64,000 bases of DNA from Oscillospiraceae bacterium. GTDB taxonomy: Bacteria > Bacillota > Clostridia > Oscillospirales > Oscillospiraceae. The stretch is from assembly GCA_015068325.1 (NCBI GenBank), contig SVKQ01000004.1, positions 166,135 through 230,134 of the forward strand, written 5' to 3'. Both the position numbers and the translations under genes were made by a program. Every line of letters begins with the position of its first letter. Positions within the stretch are counted from its first letter, which is position 1. Under the pieces are notes generated by a model. It saw only the letters and a program-made list of their open reading frames with translations, did not search any database and was not told where the DNA came from. Positions 1 to 9,028 of the stretch are shown here, piece by piece.

Positions 1-1110
1 GCCGAACAACGGCGCGTCCTCCGCCGGACCCTGGCGCCAGATGTACCCCAAACACCCCTCATAGGTGTTGGTGCGGCCTGCCACCGTCAACACCTCTTCA
101 CGATCTGTCAGTGCAATGTCATAGCGGCTGGACTCCGAGGAGGCAAAGGACGTGACGCGGATGGTGTCTCCTACTGCAAGGCCCATGCTCTCAGCTATGT
201 CGCCGCTGACCACACACTCTCCGCTCCCCTTCGGCAGCCGGCCGGACTGGAGATAGACCAATCCCTGGTGGAACTCCCACACATCGCCCACATCGCCGCA
301 GGTCACGGTATGCACGTAGTTGTTGATGATGCGATATCGTTCGGCATAGTCGCAGAAGACCCGGGGGATCTCCTTTTCTGCGCTGTATACGGCCCAGGGC
401 TGCTCACCCGAACCGGAAAAAGCGCTCACCTCCAGCGTACGCATGCCGTTTCCGATACCTTGCTCATCGCCATTGACGAAGCAGCCGTGAATCACATATC
501 TGCCGTTCTTCTCCAGTTCAAGCGGCAGGTCCCCCGGCAGGATATTGATAACCACACCGTTCTTCTCCTCATAGGCGTAGATGGTCTGGTCCGTGATACC
601 TGTGTAGTAGAGCACCCGGCCTGTTTCGACCTCCTCATAGTTGCGCATGTCATAGGGATCAAAGAACGGGTCGTCCGTATCTGCACCCGGCCGCAGCCGC
701 AGTTCCTTTTCCGGTATGGGAGAGATGTGGGATACCTGGACAATGGCATAGTCCCGGTATGGCATATCAATGCCGATCCTGCGGTAGCCCTCCACGGCGG
801 ACAGCGTGTGGCTGTCCCTGTACCAGGCCTTGACACCCCCCACAGCCTTGACTGCGTCGTCATCGATCGCTGAGGCCGCCGCCCGGGCGTAGTTGTCGGG
901 CTCGTCGCCGTTCGGGTACTCCGCACCCAGATATTCCACCAGCGCGATGGAGCGATAGGCCCCCTCGCAGGCAGTCAGCGTGCTGCCACAGTAGAGATAC
1001 ACCCCCAGCGAGAGGATCATCACCAGCGCCAGAAAGAGAATGAGTCCCGCAAAGAGCGCCGTCCTCCCCCTCGCCCGCAGATTCGATTGTACACCGTTCC
1101 GGATGAACAT
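1..1110 (-). CDS. ABC transporter permease (MacB/FtsX-like), 5' part only
   Basis: The frame opens at an ATG at 1108-1110 and stays open for 370 codons to the left edge, so the C-terminal part is outside the window. The N-terminus is basic, followed by one hydrophobic helix (about residues 19-40, ending LSLGVYLYC). The rest reads as a long hydrophilic extracellular domain with a motif region of the kind 'SGDIAESMGLAVGDTIRV', typical of the MacB-like extracytoplasmic domain that sits between TM1 and TM2 of FtsX/MacB-type permeases. The further three or so TM helices and the partner ATPase should lie to the left. A consensus promoter stands upstream at 1188-1216. Substrate cannot be read. Confidence 0.75.
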   Translation of the reverse strand, partial: MFIRNGVQSNLRARGRTALFAGLILFLALVMILSLGVYLYCGSTLTACEGAYRSIALVEYLGAEYPNGDEPDNYARAAASAIDDDAVKAVGGVKAWYRDSHTLSAVEGYRRIGIDMPYRDYAIVQVSHISPIPEKELRLRPGADTDDPFFDPYDMRNYEEVETGRVLYYTGITDQTIYAYEEKNGVVINILPGDLPLELEKNGRYVIHGCFVNGDEQGIGNGMRTLEVSAFSGSGEQPWAVYSAEKEIPRVFCDYAERYRIINNYVHTVTCGDVGDVWEFHQGLVYLQSGRLPKGSGECVVSGDIAESMGLAVGDTIRVTSFASSESSRYDIALTDREEVLTVAGRTNTYEGCLGYIWRQGPAEDAPLFG

Positions 1111-1187
1111 ATCGTTGCCTCGGCTTTCCAGGTTCTTGACCGTGTCTCTATCGCACAAATCATTTGCGGTCAAATCTTGACAAGAAA

Positions 1188-1216
1188 AGTATACTGCGAT
1201 AATTCTTGTATGTCAA
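1188..1216 (-). promoter_or_regulatory. Promoter of the ABC permease gene
   Basis: On the minus strand TTGACA (1216-1211) is followed after exactly 17 bases by TATACT (1193-1188), a near-perfect housekeeping sigma promoter. The predicted start near 1181 leaves an untranslated leader of about 70 bases before the permease ATG at 1110. Confidence 0.75.
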
Positions 1217-1244
1217 ATAATACTTATCGATTTTCAATAATATT

Positions 1245-1282
1245 GAGAACACCCTCCGCCGTGATTGGCGGAGGGTGTTCTC
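1245..1282 (-). terminator. Terminator hairpin after the thioesterase gene
   Basis: A 16-bp perfect stem (GAGAACACCCTCCGCC and its complement) closes a six-base loop directly next to the thioesterase stop codon at 1283. The downstream T-run on the minus strand is short and mixed, so it may be an imperfect intrinsic terminator for the pot operon or an mRNA-end hairpin. Confidence 0.65.
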
Positions 1283-1675
1283 TCATTTCAGCTTGTCGTT
1301 GCACTTTTGCAGAAAGCGCTCGTTGGAGATGATGGCCCGGACATGGGTCCCCTCTCCGATGGGGCCGCACTCGTCGCAGGCGGTGACGCGGAAAGTCACC
1401 AGTTTACCGCTGGCGGAGATCTCCGTCACCTCCGCCGTGGCCCGGACGCGCATGCCCACCGGTGTGGGTGCCGTGTGGCTGGAGGAGATTTCCACGCCTA
1501 CGCTGCCTTTTCCCTCCGGCAGTTCCGGCTGGATGCACAGCAGTGCGGCATTCTCCATCAGCGCCAGCATATAGGGCGTGCCGAACACCGGCAGCGCGCC
1601 GGAGCCGAGGGACTCCGCCGTCATGTCCTGCGTGACGGTATTCTCCACCGCATAGCTCATTCCAATCTCGATCAT
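1283..1675 (-). CDS. Hotdog-fold acyl-CoA thioesterase, FlK (fluoroacetyl-CoA thioesterase)-like
   Basis: A 130-residue hotdog-fold protein. Thr33, Glu41 and His67 stand at exactly the same spacing (8 and 26 residues) as the Thr42-Glu50-His76 catalytic triad known for Streptomyces FlK, and the segment FGTPYMLALMENAA matches the family's hotdog helix. It probably hydrolyses a small acyl-CoA; fluoroacetyl-CoA specificity is not implied, as many FlK-like proteins occur in bacteria without fluoroacetate. ATG 1673-1675 is preferred because GAGGAGG lies just upstream, overlapping the stop of the potCD gene. It is probably the last gene of the pot operon, though its functional link to polyamine uptake is unclear. 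Confidence 0.8.
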   Translation of the reverse strand: MIEIGMSYAVENTVTQDMTAESLGSGALPVFGTPYMLALMENAALLCIQPELPEGKGSVGVEISSSHTAPTPVGMRVRATAEVTEISASGKLVTFRVTACDECGPIGEGTHVRAIISNERFLQKCNDKLK

Positions 1676-1685
1676 GCGCGCCTCC

Positions 1686-3677
1686 TCAGATACCCAGCTG
1701 GTTCCAGAGGTCATTGTAGAGCATCAGCGTCTCCTGGGGCAGGTTTTTATAGATCTCACAACGCTCCAGAACCTCCGGGGGCGCAGCCATGATCTCATAC
1801 AACTCCGGATCCAGTTCCTCCTCATACAGCTCCTGGTAGTAGTCGGGATACTGCTCCAGCGCCTCGGCGTTGGGCGAAGCGTACCAGATGAAGTCCATGT
1901 TGGCCAGGTTGGCCTCCGTGGAGGCGATGAAGTTGATCCACTCCTCAGCCTCACGCTTGTGCTGCGCGTTCTTCAGCACGCACATGGCGTCCACGAACCA
2001 GTTGCTGCCCTCGTCGGGGACGACAAAGGCCAGATCCTCGTTGTTGTCCAGCATGGTCAGGTAGTCGCCGGCGTAGTACATGGCGATGGCAGCGTTGCCG
2101 CCTTCCATCTTCTGGAACACCTGGTCCATGACAAAGGCCTGATATACACCGGCGTCCTTGGCGTCCTTCAGCCGCTGGAAGGCGGCGCGTAGCTCTGCCT
2201 CGTCAGTGGTATTGATGCTGTAACCCAGATCCAGCAGCGCCGCAGCCAGCGCGTCGCGGGAATTGTTGATCATCAGCACCTGGCCGGCATATTTGGGATC
2301 GAACATGGCGTCCCAACTGGTGATTTCCTCGTCCACCATGGCGGTGTTGTAGATGATCCCCAGCGTGCCCCAGGTGTAGGGCACGGTGTACTTGTTCTCC
2401 GGGTCGTAGTTGAGGTTCTTATAGGTGTCGTCGATCAGATCAAAGTTAGGGATGTTCTCGTAGTCCAGTTCTGCCAGCATATCCTCTTCAATGAGGCGGG
2501 CAACCATATAATCCGACGGAACGATCACATCGAAGTCGGCACCGCCCATCTCTATGAGGGAATAAAGCGCCTCGTTGCTCTCCACCGTCTGATAGTTGAC
2601 GGCGATGCCGGTAGTCTCCTCGAACTCAGTGATCAGCTCCTCGTCGATATACTCGCCCCAAGAGCAGACATTCACTACGGGACGGGCGTTGGCCGCCCGG
2701 CCGGTAACGATCAGCGTGGCGATCAGCGCGCAGGCCAGCATGCCGGCTGCGACGCGGCGCAGCATAACGGTGGTACGGCTTGGTTCCTTCGGCAGAGAGC
2801 GCTGACGCCTGTCGCCTTTCTCCACACGGCGCTCCATGCTGGCCTCGCGGATGTTGATAATGGCCAGCAGGATCAGCACCGTGACGAACAGCAGCGTAGA
2901 CACCGCGTTGATCTGGGGGCTGACGCGCTTCTTAGTCATGCCGTAAATGGTCATTGCCAGTGTGGAGGTGCTGGAGCCGGCGGTGAAATAGCTGATGATG
3001 AAGTCATCCACGGACATGGTGAACGCCGTCAATGCGCCGGACACGACGCCGGGTTTGATCTCCGGAATGACCACCCTCCAGAAGGCCTGCATCCAAGTGC
3101 AGCCCAGATCCTGAGCGGCATCGATCAGGTTGCGGTCCATCTGCCGCAGCTTGGGTCCCACCGCCAGAATCACATAGGGGATGTTGAAGCAGACATGGGC
3201 GATCAGCATCGTGCCGAAGCCCAGGCTCAGTTTGGTGGGCAGCGTCACCGCGCTCTGGATGGAGTTGATCCAGCCTGCAAAGGCGCCCCAACCATTGAAG
3301 AACACCACGAACAGCAGGCACAGGCTGACGCCGGTGACGATATCGGCGTTCATCATGGGGATGTTGTTGACGGCCATCAGGGCATCGCGGCGCTTGCGGC
3401 GCATGCTGTAAAAGCCGATGGCGGCAAAGGTGCCGGCGATGGTGGCGATCACCGTGGCCAACAGGGACACCAGCAGCGTGGTGTAGACACTGCTCATAAT
3501 GAGCCGGTTGTGGAGCAGCTCCTCGTACCAGTGGAGGGAGAAACCTTTCCACACGGAGCTGGACACGCCGGAGTTGAAGGAGAAAATAATCAGGATAAAG
3601 ATCGGGGCGTACAGGAACAGGAATACCAGCCCCATCAGCAGGCGATTGCCGAAGCTGTTGCTATTCTGCCGCTTCAT
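1686..3677 (-). CDS. potCD: Spermidine/putrescine ABC transporter PotC permease-PotD binding protein fusion
   Basis: A 663-residue protein that joins two normally separate subunits. Residues 1-280 form a six-helix PotC-type permease with the EAA loop (around residues 183-212, NLIDAAQDLG to IPEIKPG). A charged linker leads to a hydrophobic anchor (about 307-327), then a PotD-type periplasmic-binding fold beginning VNVCSWGEYIDEELI and continuing to the end. The binding protein is thus tethered to the membrane through the permease rather than through a lipid anchor. The start at 3675-3677 has AGGCGGTG upstream and overlaps the potB stop as ATGA. Such fusions are known in several Firmicutes; substrate (spermidine or putrescine) is inferred from family. 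Confidence 0.9.
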   Translation of the reverse strand: MKRQNSNSFGNRLLMGLVFLFLYAPIFILIIFSFNSGVSSSVWKGFSLHWYEELLHNRLIMSSVYTTLLVSLLATVIATIAGTFAAIGFYSMRRKRRDALMAVNNIPMMNADIVTGVSLCLLFVVFFNGWGAFAGWINSIQSAVTLPTKLSLGFGTMLIAHVCFNIPYVILAVGPKLRQMDRNLIDAAQDLGCTWMQAFWRVVIPEIKPGVVSGALTAFTMSVDDFIISYFTAGSSTSTLAMTIYGMTKKRVSPQINAVSTLLFVTVLILLAIINIREASMERRVEKGDRRQRSLPKEPSRTTVMLRRVAAGMLACALIATLIVTGRAANARPVVNVCSWGEYIDEELITEFEETTGIAVNYQTVESNEALYSLIEMGGADFDVIVPSDYMVARLIEEDMLAELDYENIPNFDLIDDTYKNLNYDPENKYTVPYTWGTLGIIYNTAMVDEEITSWDAMFDPKYAGQVLMINNSRDALAAALLDLGYSINTTDEAELRAAFQRLKDAKDAGVYQAFVMDQVFQKMEGGNAAIAMYYAGDYLTMLDNNEDLAFVVPDEGSNWFVDAMCVLKNAQHKREAEEWINFIASTEANLANMDFIWYASPNAEALEQYPDYYQELYEEELDPELYEIMAAPPEVLERCEIYKNLPQETLMLYNDLWNQLGI

Positions 3678-4517
3678 AGCATCACCGCCTGTTCTTCCCC
3701 TTCGCCGAAGCGGTTCATGAGGAGCATGCACACCACCACGATGACCATCATCACCAGCGAGATGGCCGCGCCCAGCTGCGGGTTATAGGCCCCGCCCAGG
3801 AACTGCCGCTCGATCAGGTCGCCCAGCAGCAGTTCGGTGCCGCCGCCCAGCATCTGAGAGATGGCGAATGTGGACACCGACGGCACGAACACCATGGTGA
3901 TACCGGACAGCACGCCCGGCAGGCTCAGCGGCAGGATCACCTTACGGAACACGGTGGCGGAGTTGGCACCCAGATCCCTGGCAGCCTCCAGCAGTGAGCC
4001 ATCCAGCTTGATGATGACGGAATAGATGGGAAGGATCATAAAGGGCAGGTAGTTGTACACCATGCCCAGCACCACGGCGCCTTGGGTATTCATCATGGGA
4101 AAGAATGTCAGGTCGCTGCCGGTGATACTGTTGTAAAGCGAGATGAGCCCGATCTTCTGAAACAGCTGGTTCAAAAGGCCGTTGTTCTCCAGAATCGTCA
4201 TCCAGCTGTAGGTGCGCAGCAGGAAGTTCATCCACATGGGCAGCATGATCAATACCATGGCAGTCCGCTGGAAGCTCTTCCCCTCCTTGCTCATGAAATA
4301 GGAGACGGGATAGCCGATCAGCAGGCAAATGGCCGTGGCCAGCAGCGCCAGCTCAAACGAGCGGAGAAAGACCTCGGTATAGCCGCCCATTTTGACGAAA
4401 TTGTCCAGCGTAAAGCCGCCGTTCTGGGAGGTGAAGGCGTAGATCACCATGATGACGATGGGCGCCACCACGAAGATCGCCATCCACACCACGTAGGGCA
4501 CGGCGAACCGGGAGAGC

Positions 4518-4528
<11 letters not shown>
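3674..4528 (-). CDS. potB: Spermidine/putrescine ABC transporter permease PotB
   Basis: A 284-residue inner-membrane permease with six predicted helices, N-terminus [19 protein letters not shown]. The EAA cytoplasmic loop that docks on the ATPase reads [21 protein letters not shown]. It pairs with the PotC half of the downstream fusion to form the channel. The start at 4526-4528 overlaps the end of potA by 11 bases, and its stop overlaps the potCD start by four, showing translational coupling in a potA-potB-potCD operon. Confidence 0.92.
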
Positions 4529-5657
<1,129 letters not shown>

Positions 5658-5700
5658 GTATCCTCCCCCGTTCATAGTGAAATGTGCCGTCTCTCTTCGC

Positions 5701-5732
5701 AAAACGGCGGCCCGGAGCAAGGCCGCCATTTT
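5701..5732 (-). promoter_or_regulatory. Leader hairpin upstream of potA
   Basis: Between the potA promoter and start codon lies an AATGGCGGCC stem pairing with GGGCCGCCGTT, followed by a few T residues on the transcribed strand. It could attenuate or stabilise the pot mRNA. No known riboswitch consensus was recognised. Confidence 0.4.
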
Positions 5733-5753
5733 CCGCTGAAATTTGGCAGAATC

Positions 5754-5782
5754 AATATATATAAAATGCGGTGAAATGTCAA
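5754..5782 (-). promoter_or_regulatory. Promoter of the pot operon
   Basis: Minus-strand TTGACA (5782-5777), 17-base spacer, TATATT (5759-5754). The predicted start lies about 90 bases before potA. Confidence 0.65.
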
Positions 5783-5811
5783 TGGCTGCGGCGAAAAAAA
5801 AGCGCAGATCC

Positions 5812-5860
5812 GCGAAAAAAGCAGCGGTGATCCGCGCCGGAAAAGCGCATCTCACCGCTG
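5812..5860 (-). terminator. Intrinsic terminator after the RluA-like gene
   Basis: A long hairpin (CAGCGGTGA...TCACCGCTG arms, 5822-5860) is followed on the minus strand by CTTTTTT. It lies 16 bases beyond the stop of the pseudouridine synthase gene and insulates it from the pot promoter. Confidence 0.85.
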
Positions 5861-5875
5861 AGGGCCCCAAAGAAA

Positions 5876-6841
5876 TTATTTTCCGAAATATTTATCCCGG
5901 AACGGGACGTCTTCCACCGCGAAGCTCCGCCCCTTCAGATAGTTCAAAAGCCCCGCATCCGTGGAAAAGTCAAACGTCAGCCGGTAGGCATACAGCGCCT
6001 GCCTCGTCTCGCCGCAGCGCCTGTTCACGTCGCCCCGGCCGTATTTGCCGTCACCCAGCAGCGGGCAGCCTATGTCGGCAAAGGAGGCTCGGATCTGGTG
6101 TGTCCGCCCCGTCTCCAGCGTCACCTCCACCAAACTCAACTCGCCACGGCTCTCCAGCGTTTCATAGTGCGTCACCGCTGTCCTGCCGCCCGGTACGGGT
6201 TTGTGATAGACCTGTACCGTCTTTTTTGTTTCGTCTTTCAGCAAAATGCACTCGATCCGGCCCGCCGGCGGCTTTGGACGGCCCACGGTGATGCAGAGAT
6301 AGCGCTTCTCGATCTCCCGGTCCCGGATCTTTTCGTTGATGATCCTCAGTGTCTCGGCGTTTTTGGCGGCGATCACCAGTCCGCCGGTGTTGCGGTCGAT
6401 GCGGTTGCACAGAGCCGGCGTAAAGGCGTTCTCCCATTTGGGATTCCACTCCCGCTTCTGATAGAGGTAAGCCTGAACATGGTTGATGAGGGTGTTGACC
6501 TTCTCTGTCTCGTCAGCATGCACCACCAATCCCGCCCGCTTGTCCAGCAGCAGGAGATTCTCGTCCTCGTAGACAATGGTAAGGTTTGGTCTGAACAACG
6601 TCAGAAACAGATTGTCCTCCCGGGGCTGATCAAAGAACTCGTCGTTGATATAGAGCTGCAGCACATCTCCCTCCTGCAGCCGCCGGTCCCGGGCCGCGCG
6701 GGCACCATTGCACTTGATGCGCTTGAGCCGTATATACTTCTGCAGCAGCGCTGCGGGCAGCAGCGGCAGCGATTTGGCCACAAACCGGTCCAGCCGCTGT
6801 CCCGCGTCGTTCTTCCCCACTGTCAGTTCCCGCACGCTCAT
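5876..6841 (-). CDS. RluA-family (RluC/RluD type) 23S rRNA pseudouridine synthase
   Basis: A 321-residue protein with an N-terminal S4 RNA-binding domain (about residues 1-75, [14 protein letters not shown]) and an RluA catalytic domain. The catalytic Asp is D149 in RIDRNTGG, and the GRTHQIR motif follows; the family normally has HRLD, so the Asn-Arg-Ile-Asp variant is a mild deviation. It isomerises uridines in RNA, most likely 23S rRNA. Two starts are possible: ATG 6839-6841 and, four codons earlier, ATG 6851-6853; the G-rich GAGGGGG lies between them, so the start is uncertain by four residues. Confidence 0.88.
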   Translation of the reverse strand: MSVRELTVGKNDAGQRLDRFVAKSLPLLPAALLQKYIRLKRIKCNGARAARDRRLQEGDVLQLYINDEFFDQPREDNLFLTLFRPNLTIVYEDENLLLLDKRAGLVVHADETEKVNTLINHVQAYLYQKREWNPKWENAFTPALCNRIDRNTGGLVIAAKNAETLRIINEKIRDREIEKRYLCITVGRPKPPAGRIECILLKDETKKTVQVYHKPVPGGRTAVTHYETLESRGELSLVEVTLETGRTHQIRASFADIGCPLLGDGKYGRGDVNRRCGETRQALYAYRLTFDFSTDAGLLNYLKGRSFAVEDVPFRDKYFGK

Positions 6842-6910
6842 TCCCCCTCGCATCCTTGTCCATATTCTACCTGCTTTTTGAAAAAAGTCAAAATATTTGT
6901 GAGAAAATGT

Positions 6911-6939
6911 TTGACAAGCGTTTTTCCATCCACTATAAT
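6911..6939 (+). promoter_or_regulatory. Promoter of the DUF177-rpmF operon
   Basis: Perfect consensus: TTGACA 6911-6916, 17-base spacer, TATAAT 6934-6939. It fires about 20 bases before the DUF177 start codon and would be one of the strongest promoters in the window, fitting a ribosomal-protein operon. Confidence 0.92.
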
Positions 6940-6966
6940 ATCAGTCGTGTCATTGCGAGGTGTGCT

Positions 6967-7467
6967 ATGCGTCTGAACGTGAACAAGCTGCTTCATACGC
7001 CCGGCGCCCGGCGGGATTTCCAGTTTGACATGGATCTGTCCGACTTGGAGTTCGGCGGGAGCCGCCCTGTTTCCCGCCCGGTCCGCGTGAGCGGTCAGGT
7101 GAAAAACGAGGCGGGCGTACTGCTGTGTGAGCTGCAGGCGAACACCACGCTACACGCCGTGTGTGACCGGTGTCTGGAGGAGTTCGACGCCCCAAAATCC
7201 GCTCCCTACTCGTGCGTTCTGGCCGAGGAGAAGCAGTTGGAGGACAGCGACGACATCATCCTGCTGGAGCACGACGAGGTGGATCTGGCTGATCTGGCCC
7301 GCACGGCGTTCATCCTCAGCATGGACACGAAAATCCTCTGCTCGCCTAACTGCAAGGGCCTGTGCAGCGGCTGCGGTGCCAATCTCAACCGCGAGCCCTG
7401 CCGGTGCAAAAAGCAGGTCGACCCCCGGTTGGCCGCGCTGGCCCAGCTGTTGGAGCGCGACGAGTAA
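6967..7467 (+). CDS. DUF177 (YceD-like) protein
   Basis: A 166-residue member of the DUF177/YceD family, which is almost always encoded next to rpmF and has been linked to 23S rRNA accumulation. Cysteines at 66 and 69 and a cluster at 125, 129, 133 and 136 (LCSPNCKGLCSGCG) suggest a bound metal ion. The ATG at 6967 sits behind GCGAGGTG and 28 bases after the promoter's -10 box; the upstream open frame is inside the promoter and is not coding. Co-transcribed with rpmF 57 bases downstream. Confidence 0.88.
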   Translation: MRLNVNKLLHTPGARRDFQFDMDLSDLEFGGSRPVSRPVRVSGQVKNEAGVLLCELQANTTLHAVCDRCLEEFDAPKSAPYSCVLAEEKQLEDSDDIILLEHDEVDLADLARTAFILSMDTKILCSPNCKGLCSGCGANLNREPCRCKKQVDPRLAALAQLLERDE

Positions 7468-7524
7468 ACGATCCGGAACCCCATAAATTACTGCTCCGGC
7501 AGTTAAGACCAAGGAGGTGTCAAC

Positions 7525-7722
7525 ATGGCAGTCCCTAAGGGAAAAGTATCCAAACAAAGACGCAACAAGAGGCGCAGCTCCGTGTGGAAGCTGGCGACTC
7601 CCGGTCTGGTGGCATGCCCCAAGTGCGGTGCGCTGCATCTGCCCCACAGAATGTGCCCGGAGTGCGGTACCTATAACGGCCGTGAGGTCAAGACCATCAA
7701 GTCCGTGGCCGCAGGCAAGTAA
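7525..7722 (+). CDS. rpmF: 50S ribosomal protein L32
   Basis: A 65-residue basic protein that begins MAVPKGKVSKQRRNKRRS, the typical L32 start, and carries the zinc-binding pairs C31-x2-C34 and C44-x2-C47. The intact four cysteines mark it as the zinc-containing form. AAGGAGGTG precedes the ATG. It is a structural component of the large ribosomal subunit, in operon with the DUF177 gene and followed by a strong terminator. Confidence 0.98.
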   Translation: MAVPKGKVSKQRRNKRRSSVWKLATPGLVACPKCGALHLPHRMCPECGTYNGREVKTIKSVAAGK

Positions 7723-7742
7723 ACGATCCGTGTGTCCTTGTT

Positions 7743-7778
7743 AGGAGGGAAGATTCTTCTTCCCTCCTTTACTTTTTT
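7743..7778 (+). terminator. Terminator after rpmF
   Basis: Stem AGGAGGGAAGA / TCTTCCCTCCT (7743-7768) followed by TTACTTTTTT. Confidence 0.9.
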
Positions 7779-7914
7779 CGCGAATTTTCGAACCTAAGAG
7801 TATTGATATTGCGATAACTATTGACATTATTGATGTTATATTGTAGAATATCATTGTAAATACGGCTATATCTGAACCTGATTTGTGCGATCTTGAGGGA
7901 AAGGGGTGTTTTGC

Positions 7915-7936
7915 ATGAAAAAAAGCTTGCTATTTC
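7915..7936 (+). other. Out-of-frame start with A7 homopolymer upstream of the secreted-protein gene
   Basis: ATG at 7915 has a good ribosome site (GAGGGAAAGGGG) and begins MKK, as a signal peptide should, but the seven-A run at 7918-7924 puts it out of frame with the downstream coding sequence. Removing one A gives MKKACYFMLLIVVLLS, a complete signal peptide joined to the 7937 frame. This is either a sequencing or real indel, a phase-variable tract, or a slippage site. Confidence 0.7.
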
Positions 7937-8464
7937 ATGCTGCTGATCGTTGTACTGCTGTCAACAAACGTAAGTGCCGCCGCCTTGGATCTACAGACTG
8001 CTGCAGAGCCGGATATTATGACAGTGGACACTTCCTCCAAAGAAACGATCAGTAAAGAGGAAGCGTTACAGTATGCAAAGTATGTTCCGGGGGTCGAGGG
8101 GAACACCTTTGAAAGCGTCTTTGTACGCGGTGTGACCGCCGCCGACATCCTCTCCTATTGTACACTGACCAGTTCAAGAACGATCGCTCAATTTCAATGC
8201 GCCGATTATCAAGCCTCTTTTCCAGAGGCATTTCTTCCCGCGCACAGCAAGCTGAAGAGTGTTTCTTCGCTGAACGATATTATATATATTTACTATGTGA
8301 TCGCGGACGGGTATGAGGTCATATCTTCACACAGCTCTCTCGGCCTGCATGACATCTGTATATACGAATCTGATACGGACACTGCCATTGAAATTACAGG
8401 CAGCTCACAGATTCTATACCGCAACTTCCGATATGGCTGTTACGACATAGCTCGCGATCTGTAG
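7937..8464 (+). CDS. Secreted protein of unknown function (start affected by frameshift)
   Basis: Unrecognised. As read from the ATG at 7937 it is 175 residues: a hydrophobic run (MLLIVVLLSTNVSA, apparent signal-peptidase site after SA), then a polar, Ser/Thr- and Tyr-rich domain without recognisable catalytic motif. ATG 7937 has no ribosome site; the well-placed ATG is 22 bases upstream in another frame (see the 7915-7936 entry), so the native protein probably starts there. Base composition is distinctly AT-richer than the neighbouring rpmF and DUF512 genes and there is a long AT-rich upstream region, consistent with acquired DNA. Confidence 0.6.
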   Translation: MLLIVVLLSTNVSAAALDLQTAAEPDIMTVDTSSKETISKEEALQYAKYVPGVEGNTFESVFVRGVTAADILSYCTLTSSRTIAQFQCADYQASFPEAFLPAHSKLKSVSSLNDIIYIYYVIADGYEVISSHSSLGLHDICIYESDTDTAIEITGSSQILYRNFRYGCYDIARDL

Positions 8465-8603
8465 ACGTGGCGTTGAATGGTTTTGCAGTGCATATACTCC
8501 GGAAGGATTCTTTTTGCACAGAAGCTCGTTATTTCATCGCTATACGAAACACCCGTATGAGCTGAATTCGATCAACATTACCGCCTATTATAAGGAGGTG
8601 CGG

Positions 8604-8840
8604 ATGGATTGCCCTTATTGTGGCCAGAAAATGCTGCCCGGTCTTCTCTATGGGCGGCGGGATTACGGATTCCTGTGGTTGCCCAAAGATGCAAAGCCCC
8701 CTCTTCTCGCTATCTCTGAGCGAGGGCTGAAGAAACGCAGGGGACGGACCTTTGGTGAACAGCCCGGAGTTCAATGTGCCCAATTATCACTTTACATCTG
8801 CGATCTCTGCAAAAAAGGAGTTGTGGACTTCACTGACTGA
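8604..8840 (+). CDS. Small zinc-ribbon protein, DUF6487-like
   Basis: A 78-residue protein that begins MDCPYCGQKM and ends with a second pair CDLCKKGVVDFTD, forming a two-CxxC zinc-ribbon fold around a middle GRRDYGFLWLP segment. The family function is unknown. The ATG at 8604 follows TAAGGAGGTGCGG, a strong site, so the open frame further upstream is not used. The gene stands alone between the secreted-protein gene and a terminator at 8891. Confidence 0.72.
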   Translation: MDCPYCGQKMLPGLLYGRRDYGFLWLPKDAKPPLLAISERGLKKRRGRTFGEQPGVQCAQLSLYICDLCKKGVVDFTD

Positions 8841-8890
8841 CTGCCATATCTACGATGCCCCCACCTTCTGTCAAAACGGATGAGTGCCGC

Positions 8891-8926
8891 AACAGGGCCA
8901 GGTATTGTACCTGGTCCTGTTTTTTG
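8891..8926 (+). terminator. Terminator after the zinc-ribbon gene
   Basis: Stem AACAGGGCCAGGTA / TACCTGGTCCTGTT with a three-base loop, then six T residues. Confidence 0.88.
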
Positions 8927-8953
8927 CACAGACGACTCAGACTGTCCAGGCCC

Positions 8954-8982
8954 TTGCAAATCGTTTCTGTTTCGGCTATAAT
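8954..8982 (+). promoter_or_regulatory. Promoter of the DUF512-der-plsY operon
   Basis: TTGCAA 8954-8959, 17-base spacer, TATAAT 8977-8982; about 47 bases before the first start codon. Confidence 0.75.
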
Positions 8983-9028
8983 AAAGTGATTTTGTGTCGT
9001 CATTTTGTCGCGTGAGGTTAGAGCCGTT

